Shown here one piece after another: positions 50,206 to 57,693 of a DNA stretch of 64,000 bases. This stretch comes from Persebacter sp965221835 (GTDB lineage: Bacteria > Pseudomonadota > Gammaproteobacteria > Tethybacterales > Persebacteraceae), in the NCBI GenBank assembly GCA_965221835.1, contig OZ244916.1, positions 1,426,001-1,490,000 on the forward strand. The letters are read 5' to 3'. The notes under the pieces are model-generated. The model made no database searches. It was not told the DNA's origin and saw nothing but the letters and a program-made list of their open reading frames with translations. Each line of letters starts with the position of its first letter. Positions within the stretch are counted from its first letter, which is position 1. The translations under genes were made by a program, and so were the position numbers.

Positions 50206-50495
50206 TATCCGAACAATACCACCAGCGACAGCGCGATGGCGATAATCGGCACCGCATCCGTCAAACCGACGGTAAGAAAGAACCGCCCCATCAGTTTTCC
50301 TTCCAGTTCGGGCTGACGCGAAATCGCCTCCAACAGCCGCCCGGCAAGAATACCGATGCCGACTGCCGCACCCAAACCGGCAAGTCCGGCGCCGATTGTC
50401 GCAAGCCCCTTGCCGACCAGGTCGGACGATTCTTGCGCGAACGCCTGCATTGGCAATATTGCCAAAAAGAAAATCAACGTGTTTTTAAGTTTCAT
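50205..50495 (-). CDS. atpE: ATP synthase F0 c subunit
   Basis: 96 aa, 15-20 longer than usual because of an N-terminal signal-like sequence (MKLKNTLIFFLAILPMQAFA-QESSD). Then helix 1 GAGLAGLGAAVGIGILAGRL, the loop SRQPELEGKLMGRFF, and helix 2 with the ion-binding Asp in TVGLTDAVPIIAIALSLVV. The surrounding residues lack the Gln/Glu/Ser set of sodium-type rings, so protons are the likely ion. Confidence 0.94.
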   Translation of the reverse strand: MKLKNTLIFFLAILPMQAFAQESSDLVGKGLATIGAGLAGLGAAVGIGILAGRLLEAISRQPELEGKLMGRFFLTVGLTDAVPIIAIALSLVVLFG

Positions 50496-50528
50496 GCTTG
50501 TCTCCTGTGATAAATGAACCCGATAATA

Positions 50529-51356
50529 TTAATGTTTCTCATGCGCCATCGCAAGATAAACGACCGTCAAAACCGCAAAAATATACGCCTGCAAAGGCAC
50601 CACCAAAATATGATAAATCGCCCACGGCCCGCCAAAAATCCACTGCAAAATCCAGGTACCGAACAAGCCCACCGCAATATATGAAATGCCGCCGCCGATG
50701 AGAAGAAAAATCATTTCCGCCGCAAACAAGTTGCCGAAAAGACGCATGGAAAGCGACAACGGGCGGGCGACTTCCTCCACCAAACGCAACAAAATATTGA
50801 CCGGTGCCATGACCGCCCCGAACGGCGCAACCGCTATTTCGTGCGCAAAACCGCCAACGCCTTTCGTTTTAATGTTGTAATAAATCGTCATCGCAAAAAC
50901 CGACAACGCCATCGCCGCCGTCAAACTCAAATCCGCCGTCGGCAACAATTTGAAATGCGGCACCGAATCGGTCAAAAAATAGCCGCTTGTCGCCACCAAA
51001 TCCACCGGCACCAAATCCATACAATTCATAAAAAATACCCAGACAAAAATCGTCACCGCCAGCGGACCGACAATCGGCGGCGCGTTCGGAAACAACTCCC
51101 GCACTTGTTTGTCAAAAAATCCGCACAGCATTTCGCAAAAAACCTGCCCTTTGGAAGGCGCATGCACCACAGCCCCCGCCGCCCCTTTGTACATCAAAAA
51201 TAAACCGAAACACGCAGTCGCCCACGAAATCAGCAAAGTATCCAAATGCAACGCCCATGTAACTGGACCTTCGCCGACTTCGCCGACCGAATAGTTGGAC
51301 AAATGCCCGCGAATATAATCGGAAAGATTATCCGGCCACGGCGTTGCACCCGCCAT
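50529..51356 (-). CDS. atpB: ATP synthase F0 a subunit
   Basis: 275 aa. Five or six membrane helices; the essential Arg is in LLRLVEEVARPLSLSMRLFG, and the C-terminal helix has IVPLQAYIFAVLTVVYL with key Gln. Also FVWVFFMNCMDLVPVDL. Start overlaps the atpI stop by one base. Forms the two ion half-channels with the c ring. Confidence 0.95.
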   Translation of the reverse strand: MAGATPWPDNLSDYIRGHLSNYSVGEVGEGPVTWALHLDTLLISWATACFGLFLMYKGAAGAVVHAPSKGQVFCEMLCGFFDKQVRELFPNAPPIVGPLAVTIFVWVFFMNCMDLVPVDLVATSGYFLTDSVPHFKLLPTADLSLTAAMALSVFAMTIYYNIKTKGVGGFAHEIAVAPFGAVMAPVNILLRLVEEVARPLSLSMRLFGNLFAAEMIFLLIGGGISYIAVGLFGTWILQWIFGGPWAIYHILVVPLQAYIFAVLTVVYLAMAHEKH

Positions 51357-51700
51357 TATGCCGCCTCCGTTTGCACCAAACGCGCGATATGAAACACATT
51401 AAACATTAACGCCGCTGCCGCCCCGCCGACAAAAAACGGCGCGGCGAATATCTCGCCGGCAGCCAGCAATCGCGCCGCAACAGCGAGAAATAAAATCGTG
51501 CAACTAAACTTTCCCGCCGCCAACGAAAACGCGCTATCTGCCGGACAGCGACGCGCGAAAAAAAGCATCATCGTTTGCGGCAAACACACCGCAACCGCCG
51601 CCGCCGCAAAAGAAATCGCCGCCGCCGCAGATGCAACCGCCGCAACGAAAGCGACAATCGCGCCGCCCGCGCCCAAAATAATATGTTCCGCTTTTTTCAT
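51356..51700 (-). CDS. atpI: ATP synthase I-like protein
   Basis: 114 aa with four hydrophobic segments (LGAGGAIVAFVAAVASAAAA, AISFAAAAVAVCLPQTMMLF, LAVAARLLAAGEIF, VGGAAAALMFNVFHIARLVQ). Sequence is poorly conserved; identity rests mainly on position before atpB, length and hydropathy, plus the P-x-ML-like and N-h-F motifs common in AtpI. It may help c-ring assembly or Mg uptake. Confidence 0.75.
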   Translation of the reverse strand: MKKAEHIILGAGGAIVAFVAAVASAAAAISFAAAAVAVCLPQTMMLFFARRCPADSAFSLAAGKFSCTILFLAVAARLLAAGEIFAAPFFVGGAAAALMFNVFHIARLVQTEAA

Positions 51701-51858
51701 TCCGATGGTAATTAAACACTATTGCCGCGAATCAGTCAACTGCGCGGCGCATTTTTGGGAATTTTTTTTTGCGGCGGGATTTGGAACTCCCGCCTCTGCG
51801 CCCGTCCGAAATGACGGTTTTTAATCGGGCGAATCGGGGAAAACGCCGTTTTTTGCGC

Positions 51859-52725
51859 CTATTCTTGCAATCCCGCCAACGCCCGCCCGTATTCGTCCGC
51901 ATCAAAAACTTCCAAATCGTCCGCGCCTTCGCCGAGACCGACAAAGCGCACCGGACGCGGAATTGTTTCCGCCAATTCCAGCAAAAATCCGCCTTTCGCC
52001 GAACCATCCAGTTTGGACAAAGCGATGCCGGTCACGCCCGCCGCTTCCGCAAATGCCTCCACTTGTCGCAAAACATTGCGCCCGAGTGTGGCGTCCGTTA
52101 TCAGCAAAAGTTCGTGCGGTGCGCCGGGCATCGCTTTGGCGGCGGCACGGCGGATTTTTCCGAGTTCCGCCATCAAATGCGATTGTGTCGGCAACCGTCC
52201 GGCGGTATCAATAATGACCACATCGCATTCCCGTGCAATTCCGGCGCGTACGCCGTCAAATGCCGCCGCACCGGGGTCGGCGGCGGAAACAAACTCCGCT
52301 GCGCCGGTTTTGTCCGCCCATTCTTGCAATTGTTCGCGGGCGGCGGCGCGAAAAGTATCGCCCGCCGCCAACAATACTTTTTTGCCGTCTTGCATCAGGC
52401 GGCGGCACAGTTTGGCGATAGTTGTCGTTTTGCCGCAACCATTCACGCCCATCACCATAATCACAAACGGTTTCCATCCCGCCGTGGAAAGAGTCGCCTC
52501 CACCCGCATCAATCGCGCGGCGATTTCTGCCGCCAAACGGCGATGCGGCGAAAGATTTTCATCCCGTGCGCGCGCCGCTTCGGCAATAGAATCGGCGGTA
52601 CGCACGCCGACATCCGCCATAATCAAACCGTCCCGCAACATCGCAAACGCCTTGTCATATTCGGCGTCCAATTCGGACGGCATTTGTTTGCGGGTACGCG
52701 CCAGACCGGCAAAAAAACGCCCCAT
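51859..52725 (-). CDS. ftsY: SRP receptor FtsY
   Basis: GTPase docking SRP-ribosome complexes at the membrane. 288 aa: only the N and G domains. MGRFFAGLARTRKQMPSE starts the N domain directly; the acidic A domain is missing, as in many bacteria. G motifs: VMGVNGCGKTTTIAKLC, AGDTFRAAAREQL, IIDTAGRLPTQSHLMAELGK, ALSKLDGSAKGG and RFVGLGEGADDLEVF. The SRP RNA gene for the same pathway lies at 63.6 kb. Abuts the SH3 gene end to end. Confidence 0.95.
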   Translation of the reverse strand: MGRFFAGLARTRKQMPSELDAEYDKAFAMLRDGLIMADVGVRTADSIAEAARARDENLSPHRRLAAEIAARLMRVEATLSTAGWKPFVIMVMGVNGCGKTTTIAKLCRRLMQDGKKVLLAAGDTFRAAAREQLQEWADKTGAAEFVSAADPGAAAFDGVRAGIARECDVVIIDTAGRLPTQSHLMAELGKIRRAAAKAMPGAPHELLLITDATLGRNVLRQVEAFAEAAGVTGIALSKLDGSAKGGFLLELAETIPRPVRFVGLGEGADDLEVFDADEYGRALAGLQE

Positions 52726-53172
52726 TCAGAAATTCGCCCAAATATCGGCGATGCGAATGTAGCCGGTTTCGCCGTCCGGATGCAACACTTCCAGCCATGC
52801 GCCGGTATTTTGCAAAACTTCCAACACGACTCCGCGCCGTGCATAAAACGATTCGGGCGCGTTATTTTCCGGCGAAACGCGCACTGCGGCGAGTTCGGCA
52901 ACGACAACGCCCGCCCGCAACGGACGCACTTGTCGTTCGCGCACCCAACCCGATTCGCCGGTATACAACGAAATTTTCCGCCATCCGTCCACGCGACTGA
53001 TTTCGCGCAACGGATAACCGGCGGTCAAAATCAGCAACGGCGTAGATTGCGCAGAATGCGAATCGTACAACACCGCCGCCTCGCGCAAAACAACGCCCGC
53101 TGCCGAAGGCGAAACGGCAGCGACCGCGCAAAACAAAAACGCCGCAAACTTTTTTTGCGAAACGAATTTCAA
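52726..53172 (-). CDS. SH3-domain exported protein
   Basis: 148 aa. Signal peptide FAAFLFCAVAAVSPSAAGVV. The mature part has two bacterial SH3 (SH3b) repeats: ILTAGYPLREISRVDGWRKI with SLYTGESGWVRERQV, and VRVSPENNAPESFYARRGVV with GETGYIRIADIW. Such domains bind peptidoglycan. It overlaps secB by 4 bp and precedes ftsY; no functional link is known. Confidence 0.85.
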   Translation of the reverse strand: MKFVSQKKFAAFLFCAVAAVSPSAAGVVLREAAVLYDSHSAQSTPLLILTAGYPLREISRVDGWRKISLYTGESGWVRERQVRPLRAGVVVAELAAVRVSPENNAPESFYARRGVVLEVLQNTGAWLEVLHPDGETGYIRIADIWANF

Positions 53173-53750
53173 GACACTTTTTCCGGTTTGTCGCCGCTGT
53201 TTTTTTCTTCGGCAATTTTTTTCTCGGCAGTGCGAAGTTTTTGTTCGTAGACCGCGCGAAAATTAAAAGGCGGCAAAAACAATCGCGGCGCACCGGCACG
53301 CATCAGCAAATCGGATGCAGTTTGCGAAATATACGGATACAACATTTCGGGCGCGTGAATATTGAGAATGCGTTCGCGCAGTTGCGGCGGGGCGTTTTCC
53401 ACGAGAACGACTCCCGCCTGCGCGACTTCCACGAGAAGTTGCGTTTCTTCGCCATTTTGCAAACGGCAATTCGCTTCCAGCACGACTTCGTAATAGTTTT
53501 CGCGCGACAACCGCCGCGTTGAAGTACGCAACTCAATTTTCATCGTCGGTTTTTCGCCGAAATCGGGCGTCACCACTTTGGACGGCATTTCCAAAGAAAG
53601 ATTTTTGATGAGAATATTTTCCATTCGGAATGTCGGACCGGCTTTGCCCGCCGATTTTTCGCCTGCGGGCGCGATGCCGCCGGTATTGCCGTTGCCGTTT
53701 TTATCGGCGGGGACGGCGTTGTCGGTTATGTTTTCGGTTTTGTCGTTCAT
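53169..53750 (-). CDS. secB: Protein-export chaperone SecB
   Basis: Tetrameric chaperone for preproteins. 193 aa, about 40 longer than usual because of a polar N-terminal extension (MNDKTENITDNAVPADKNGN). The core has FRMENILIKNLSLEMPSKVV, YYEVVLEANCRLQNGEETQL, HAPEMLYPYISQTASDLLMR and APRLFLPPFNFRAVYEQKLR. Lies in yibN-secB-SH3-ftsY. The extension may be disordered. Confidence 0.94.
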   Translation of the reverse strand: MNDKTENITDNAVPADKNGNGNTGGIAPAGEKSAGKAGPTFRMENILIKNLSLEMPSKVVTPDFGEKPTMKIELRTSTRRLSRENYYEVVLEANCRLQNGEETQLLVEVAQAGVVLVENAPPQLRERILNIHAPEMLYPYISQTASDLLMRAGAPRLFLPPFNFRAVYEQKLRTAEKKIAEEKNSGDKPEKVS

Positions 53751-53765
53751 TGCTTTCCTTTCGTT

Positions 53766-54185
53766 TTATTGTTTTTTGAGAACGGGAAGTTGCGCGTCCG
53801 TCCATGCCAGCATTCCGCCGCGCAAAACGCGAACTTGTTTAAAATCCAGGGCGGCAAGTTCGCGCGCACGGCGGCGACTTTGCAAACCGTTTTCGCAAAT
53901 TAGGACGATTGGTTTTTCGCGATATTTGTCAAGTTCGGCAGCGCGTTTTTGAATTTCATCGCCGGGAATATGTCGCGATTGCGCAATCCGTCCGCGCGCA
54001 AAATCCGCCGCACCCCGCAAATCCACAAAAACGCCCTTGCCGCCTTTGACCAACACAACCGCATCCGAATGATCCACGAGTTTCGCCCCGTCCCGCAAAG
54101 TTGTCGCAATCACGCCGCCCGCCGCCAACGCCGCCAGCAAAGCCCACCCCAAATTCGCCAACAAAAACTCCGAAATTTCCGCCAT
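53766..54185 (-). CDS. yibN: Rhodanese-like membrane protein YibN
   Basis: 139 aa. One N-terminal membrane helix (EFLLANLGWALLAALAAGGV) and a rhodanese domain with VFVDLRGAADFARGRIAQ, SRHIPGDEIQKRAAELDKY, the active-site loop LICENGLQSRRRARELA with catalytic Cys, and LRGGMLAWTDAQLPV. Precedes secB by 15 bp, the usual gammaproteobacterial order. TACAAT (54193-54198, minus strand) sits 7 nt before the ATG, suggesting a leaderless start for the four-gene operon. Confidence 0.92.
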   Translation of the reverse strand: MAEISEFLLANLGWALLAALAAGGVIATTLRDGAKLVDHSDAVVLVKGGKGVFVDLRGAADFARGRIAQSRHIPGDEIQKRAAELDKYREKPIVLICENGLQSRRRARELAALDFKQVRVLRGGMLAWTDAQLPVLKKQ

Positions 54186-54192
54186 CCGCGAA

Positions 54193-54198
54193 ATTGTA
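54193..54198 (-). promoter_or_regulatory. -10 box of yibN-secB-SH3-ftsY (predicted leaderless)
   Basis: TACAAT on the minus strand, 7 nt before the yibN ATG. Confidence 0.4.
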
Positions 54199-54277
54199 CT
54201 ATATTTACCCCACAATTCAGCGTAATCGCCCGCGTTTGCAAAAAAGCATTTTTAATGCCGCATTCCCAAAAGCAAAA

Positions 54278-54343
54278 GACATCCCCCCGCCACCGCAAAA
54301 AAAGTCCACGCAAATTCGCCAGTAAAAATTCGGAAATTTCCGC
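54278..54343. repeat. 66-bp direct repeat, copy downstream of the methylase
   Basis: Matches 55390-55455 at all but two positions (both A/G). It starts GACATCCCCCC and ends CGGAAATTTCCGC. On the minus strand it encodes the motif CVDFFCGGGGMS again, out of any gene. Inside it, CAAATTCGCCAGTAAAAATT resembles the yibN 5' end at 54150-54183. Confidence 0.9.
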
Positions 54344-54374
54344 AAACCGATTCTCCCGCGAACGATTCTCCGCG

Positions 54375-55421
54375 TCAAATATGTCCGCCACGGCGCGCCT
54401 GTTCTACCAAATATTTTCCGATACGCCGCGCAAGTTCCGGCGGCACCGCATTGCCGATAAGTTTCGCTGTCGCCGCAATAGATTTTGTTTTGAATTTGTA
54501 GTGCCGCGGAAAAGTTTGCAACAACGCCCCCTCGCGCAAAGAAATAGCGCGATTTTGTTCGGGATGCCCGAATCTGCCGCAACTAAGCGCGAAAAATTTT
54601 GTAGTAATTGTCGGCGCGGGTTTGTCCCACGCCATGCGCCCGTAGTTCTCCTTAAAATAAGAATCGGGTTTGTCTTTATACGCTGGAATTAACAGATCGC
54701 CTTGCGCCCAACTTTTATTGCAACGCAAATCGCCCTCCTGCGTTAATTTTAGCCGCTCAATGTTTTTCTCGCTTAACGATGAAGAACGATGCAGCGAATC
54801 GCGGGCGGGCGGCGATTCGCCGGCGGCAATTTTCGGCAACTCCGCCTTTTCGCCGATTTTATCTTTGACGATGGCGATTTCATTTCCGGTGCGGGGAATT
54901 TTAATTTCCGCAACACGGGACGCTATCAAAACGAAACGGCGGCGCGACTGCGGCACGCCGTAGTGCGCCGCCACCAAAATATCAAAATCGTATTTATAAC
55001 CGTTATTATCAAAAAAACGCAACATGTCTTCCAACCCGCTTTCTTTCGCATTGCGTTTTATGCCGCGCACATTCTCCACCAACACAAAACCGGGGCGATA
55101 GTGCCGAACGAATCGCATAAAATCATGCAAAAGATTCCGAGATTTATGCGACTTGCTTTTGTCGGAATTAATTATGCTCCAATACTGACACGGACTGCAT
55201 CCGACGAACAGCAGATTATCGTCGTTCTTTTCAACTCCGAGTTCTGCCGTCAACTTATCGGGGCGTATTTCGGTAATGTCCGCCTGTATAAATTTAGAAT
55301 CGGGATGATTCGCCTCGTAGGTTTCGCGACAATCGGGATCGTTATCAATCGCACCCAGTACGCGAATACCCGCACACGACAATCCAGCAGACATCCCCCC
55401 ACCACCACAAAAAAAGTCCAC
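54375..55421 (-). CDS. DNA (cytosine-5-)-methyltransferase
   Basis: 348 aa from a GTG at 55421. C5 motifs: I DFFCGGGGMSAGL, IV VGCSPCQYWS with the catalytic Cys, VI FVLVENVRGI, VIII YGVPQSRRRFVLIASR, X LIGNAVPPELARRIG; the variable region between VIII and IX is where specificity lies. The start is uncertain: the frame continues to TTG 55559, overlapping the HNH gene. Follows the HNH nuclease by 61 bp and is the likely protective half of a restriction system. Its 5' end lies inside a 66-bp repeat. Confidence 0.85.
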   Translation of the reverse strand: MDFFCGGGGMSAGLSCAGIRVLGAIDNDPDCRETYEANHPDSKFIQADITEIRPDKLTAELGVEKNDDNLLFVGCSPCQYWSIINSDKSKSHKSRNLLHDFMRFVRHYRPGFVLVENVRGIKRNAKESGLEDMLRFFDNNGYKYDFDILVAAHYGVPQSRRRFVLIASRVAEIKIPRTGNEIAIVKDKIGEKAELPKIAAGESPPARDSLHRSSSLSEKNIERLKLTQEGDLRCNKSWAQGDLLIPAYKDKPDSYFKENYGRMAWDKPAPTITTKFFALSCGRFGHPEQNRAISLREGALLQTFPRHYKFKTKSIAATAKLIGNAVPPELARRIGKYLVEQARRGGHI

Positions 55422-55455
55422 GCAAATTCGCCAGTAAAAATTCGGAAATTTCCGC
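55390..55455. repeat. 66-bp direct repeat, copy at the methylase 5' end
   Basis: Second copy, 1,112 bp away from the first. On the minus strand it carries the end of the HNH-methylase gap and the first codons of the methylase. Further similarity to the yibN 5' end runs on to CGCCATTCGCGAA. Confidence 0.9.
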
Positions 55456-55482
55456 CATTCGCGAACGATATTTTCATCGCAA

Positions 55483-56247
55483 CTATGTTCCAACAAATAT
55501 ATGACTGCGATGATATTCCAAAAAATCCGCTGCCGGTTTAAATTTGTCCGGTTCGTCAATTTTGTTCCCGTCGCACCCGATAATGAAAGCGGATTCGCGG
55601 CAAGTTTTCGCCTTTTCGCGCAAATCGCCGGACACCATTACCGCGCCGTCCGTCCGCACTGTAATCAATCCCCGGTCAAATGCGCGGTCATGCAAAGCGT
55701 TCAAACAAAGCCCGTTGCTGGGATCCAATCGCCCGCGATTTTCATGCCAAGGAACGATATGACTCGCGTTTAACAACTCCGGCGCACCCAATCCGGTAAT
55801 GCAACATTTTTCGCCGTAAGCGGACAATACCGCGCGGCGAAAAAATCCCTGATTGACGCGGACGCGCACCAATCGCGCCCGTTCTTCGCCTTCCGGCATC
55901 GCGGCAATGTCGGGCGGCAACTTCGCATCCGCCTCTACGGACTGTTCGTTAAACGCGGCGAATGCCTGTTCGCTTTCGTAAATTAATTTGTCCGGATCGG
56001 CGAAAAACTCTTCCCAAATCGCTGCGTCCAATTTGGAACCGCGCCGCAAACTACTCGGATTTTTCGGATCGTGCCACGCCAAATTTCCCATTTTCATGGA
56101 AAGCGATGCGGATGTCCGCCCCATCTTTTCCGCCAACGCGATAATGACCGAATTGCGACTGTGAACCCTGCTAAACGGCATCCGACAATACAAACAAAAC
56201 GCCGCCAAAGTTTCCCCCCGCGCCCATTTTTGATTATATTTGGACAT
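55483..56247 (-). CDS. HNH endonuclease, probable restriction enzyme
   Basis: 254 aa. N-terminal half has a helix-turn-helix-like stretch (SRVHSRNSVIIALAEKMGRT, SASLSMKMGNLAWHDP) for DNA binding. The HNH nuclease part is at residues 150-215: EKCCITGLGAPELLNASHIV, then PWHENRGRLDPSNGLCLNAL and HDRAFDRGLITV, with all three H-N-H positions. Beside a C5 methylase this is probably the restriction half; target unknown. TACAAT is 6 nt before the ATG. Confidence 0.85.
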   Translation of the reverse strand: MSKYNQKWARGETLAAFCLYCRMPFSRVHSRNSVIIALAEKMGRTSASLSMKMGNLAWHDPKNPSSLRRGSKLDAAIWEEFFADPDKLIYESEQAFAAFNEQSVEADAKLPPDIAAMPEGEERARLVRVRVNQGFFRRAVLSAYGEKCCITGLGAPELLNASHIVPWHENRGRLDPSNGLCLNALHDRAFDRGLITVRTDGAVMVSGDLREKAKTCRESAFIIGCDGNKIDEPDKFKPAADFLEYHRSHIFVGT

Positions 56248-56253
56248 GCGGGG

Positions 56254-56259
56254 ATTGTA
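56254..56259 (-). promoter_or_regulatory. -10 box of the HNH-methylase operon (predicted leaderless)
   Basis: TACAAT within TGATACAAT, 6 nt before the HNH ATG. The divergent gene has an identical TGATACAAT at 56314-56322. Confidence 0.45.
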
Positions 56260-56316
56260 TCACTTTTCGGAGAACGGCGAATTATCGGCAATTGGGCGGA
56301 ATTTAACTGGCTGTGA

Positions 56317-56322
56317 TACAAT
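56317..56322 (+). promoter_or_regulatory. -10 box of the unknown/PIN operon
   Basis: TACAAT within TGATACAAT; it overlaps the GTG at 56313, making that start unlikely and favouring the ATG at 56346. Confidence 0.4.
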
Positions 56323-56345
56323 TCGTTGAACTGTATACGAATGGT

Positions 56346-57155
56346 ATGAAAAGCCCTAAAATCAAAATTTCCGTGGAACGGTCGAAAGATTTGGTCGGCA
56401 ACGAACTGACCGTGCCGGAGTTCTTGAATGCGGCATTGCAAGGGTATCAGTTGCTGAAGCAAGCGGCTATAAGCGCGTTGGGGAAAAATGTTAAATATGA
56501 TATTCCCCTCTCCAATTTGTCGCATAGCAGCCCGGCGTGTATGGAATGCACTCTTCCTTCCGAAGGTCGCTATCGAGATCAGGGTAATAGAGTTCTTGCC
56601 AAATTCGCGGAACAGAGCGAGTATCTGCGGTCGGGAGCGCGACAAGGCGTTCCTGATGATTTTCTGCGCAGATATGACGATGCTTTAGTCAAACCCCACA
56701 ATAAAAAAATATCCATCAAATTTGAATCCGATGAACAAGGCATAATTCTGGATAACGGCGAGAGAACCATTTCCGTGGTCAAAAACATGTTCCCGCAGAA
56801 TGCGGAGATTCAAACCTACGCTGTGGGACGGCTGGATTGGTTAAATATTCATGGAAAAAAACGACTCAAAATTTATCCTGAAATTGAGGGGACGAAACCG
56901 ATAACAGTCGACTTCGGCAACGATTTTTGGGATAATGTCATCAAATCCATTGGGAAAATCGTTAAGATTAGTGGCGTTGGGCGCTATCACCCTGGCGCGT
57001 TCTTGCCACATTATATTAAGATGGGCAAAATTGAGCTCATCCCCGGCGGCGACGCATTACCTCAATTATCGGATATGTACGGTGAATTTCCGGACATTAC
57101 TGGAGACAAAACTGTGGAAGATTATCTGCGCGATCTGCGGGCAAAAACGGATTAA
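56346..57155 (+). CDS. Unknown protein paired with a PIN-domain protein
   Basis: 269 aa from 56346 (280 from a GTG that overlaps the promoter). I do not recognise it. No signal or membrane segment; mixed alpha/beta with SVERSKDLVGNELTVPEFLN, LLKQAAISALGKNVKYDIPL, SSPACMECTLPSEGRYRDQG, FESDEQGIILDNGERTISVV and VDFGNDFWDNVIKSIGKIVK. Codon use is less GC-rich than neighbours, a sign of transfer. The stop lies 2 bp before the PIN gene, so the two work together. A sensor, antitoxin or nucleic-acid binding role is possible, none shown. Confidence 0.65.
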   Translation: MKSPKIKISVERSKDLVGNELTVPEFLNAALQGYQLLKQAAISALGKNVKYDIPLSNLSHSSPACMECTLPSEGRYRDQGNRVLAKFAEQSEYLRSGARQGVPDDFLRRYDDALVKPHNKKISIKFESDEQGIILDNGERTISVVKNMFPQNAEIQTYAVGRLDWLNIHGKKRLKIYPEIEGTKPITVDFGNDFWDNVIKSIGKIVKISGVGRYHPGAFLPHYIKMGKIELIPGGDALPQLSDMYGEFPDITGDKTVEDYLRDLRAKTD

Positions 57156-57157
57156 AC

Positions 57158-57613
57158 GTGCTGTTGAGCGTAGATTCTTCTATTCTGCTCGCGTGGTTAA
57201 AAGGCGAACATAACGATCAGGAATTGGCGAATGGCGTCCGCGATATTTTTCTTGGTCTTAATTCCGGGAAATATCGTATTATTCTCCCCTCTATTCTTGA
57301 AACTGAAATGCCGGAATCTCTAATTCGGGAAAAGAATGGCATTCGTGCCGCCATGGCCCGAACAGAGGTCATGAGGCAAATGGACCCTGTGGCAGATCCT
57401 CCGGGACTGCATGAACAAATATCTCGCTTGCGGCGCGAATTGAAATTGGATCTCGCTGATGCCAATCATGTAGCAATGGCGATAATGGCAAAATGTCGCT
57501 ATCATTGCACAAACGATAAGGGTGTGCTTAGTGTCGCTGATGCAATCAAAGCGATGACAGGCAACAATACCGAAATCATAAAACCCCCACTTCCGAATGT
57601 AGATGATTCATGA
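57158..57613 (+). CDS. PIN-domain protein
   Basis: 151 aa starting with GTG. PIN ribonuclease fold: first Asp in LLSVDSSILLAWLKGEHND, Glu in LPSILETEMPE, and the third acidic set LDLADANHVAMAIMAKCRYH followed by TNDKGVL. This resembles VapC toxins and PIN domains of defence systems. Partner is the gene just upstream (2-bp gap). Longer than VapC (about 130) with an extra helical region at 85-115. Composition is atypical for the window. Confidence 0.8.
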   Translation: MLLSVDSSILLAWLKGEHNDQELANGVRDIFLGLNSGKYRIILPSILETEMPESLIREKNGIRAAMARTEVMRQMDPVADPPGLHEQISRLRRELKLDLADANHVAMAIMAKCRYHCTNDKGVLSVADAIKAMTGNNTEIIKPPLPNVDDS

Positions 57614-57693
57614 TTCTAGTTCATATCGCAACCGCTGAAGACGGTTTGCGGAATGTTCTCATGCGCTATAATTCAACCATGTACAAATTTTCC

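Noticed and set aside
51769..53250. Plus-strand frame of 493 residues
   Set aside because: Antisense of ftsY, SH3 and secB genes, which have clear motifs.
54217..54582. Second, short C5-methylase gene downstream of the main one
   Set aside because: Only the 66-bp repeat with motif I is methylase-like; the remainder is unrelated and no start or ribosome site is seen.
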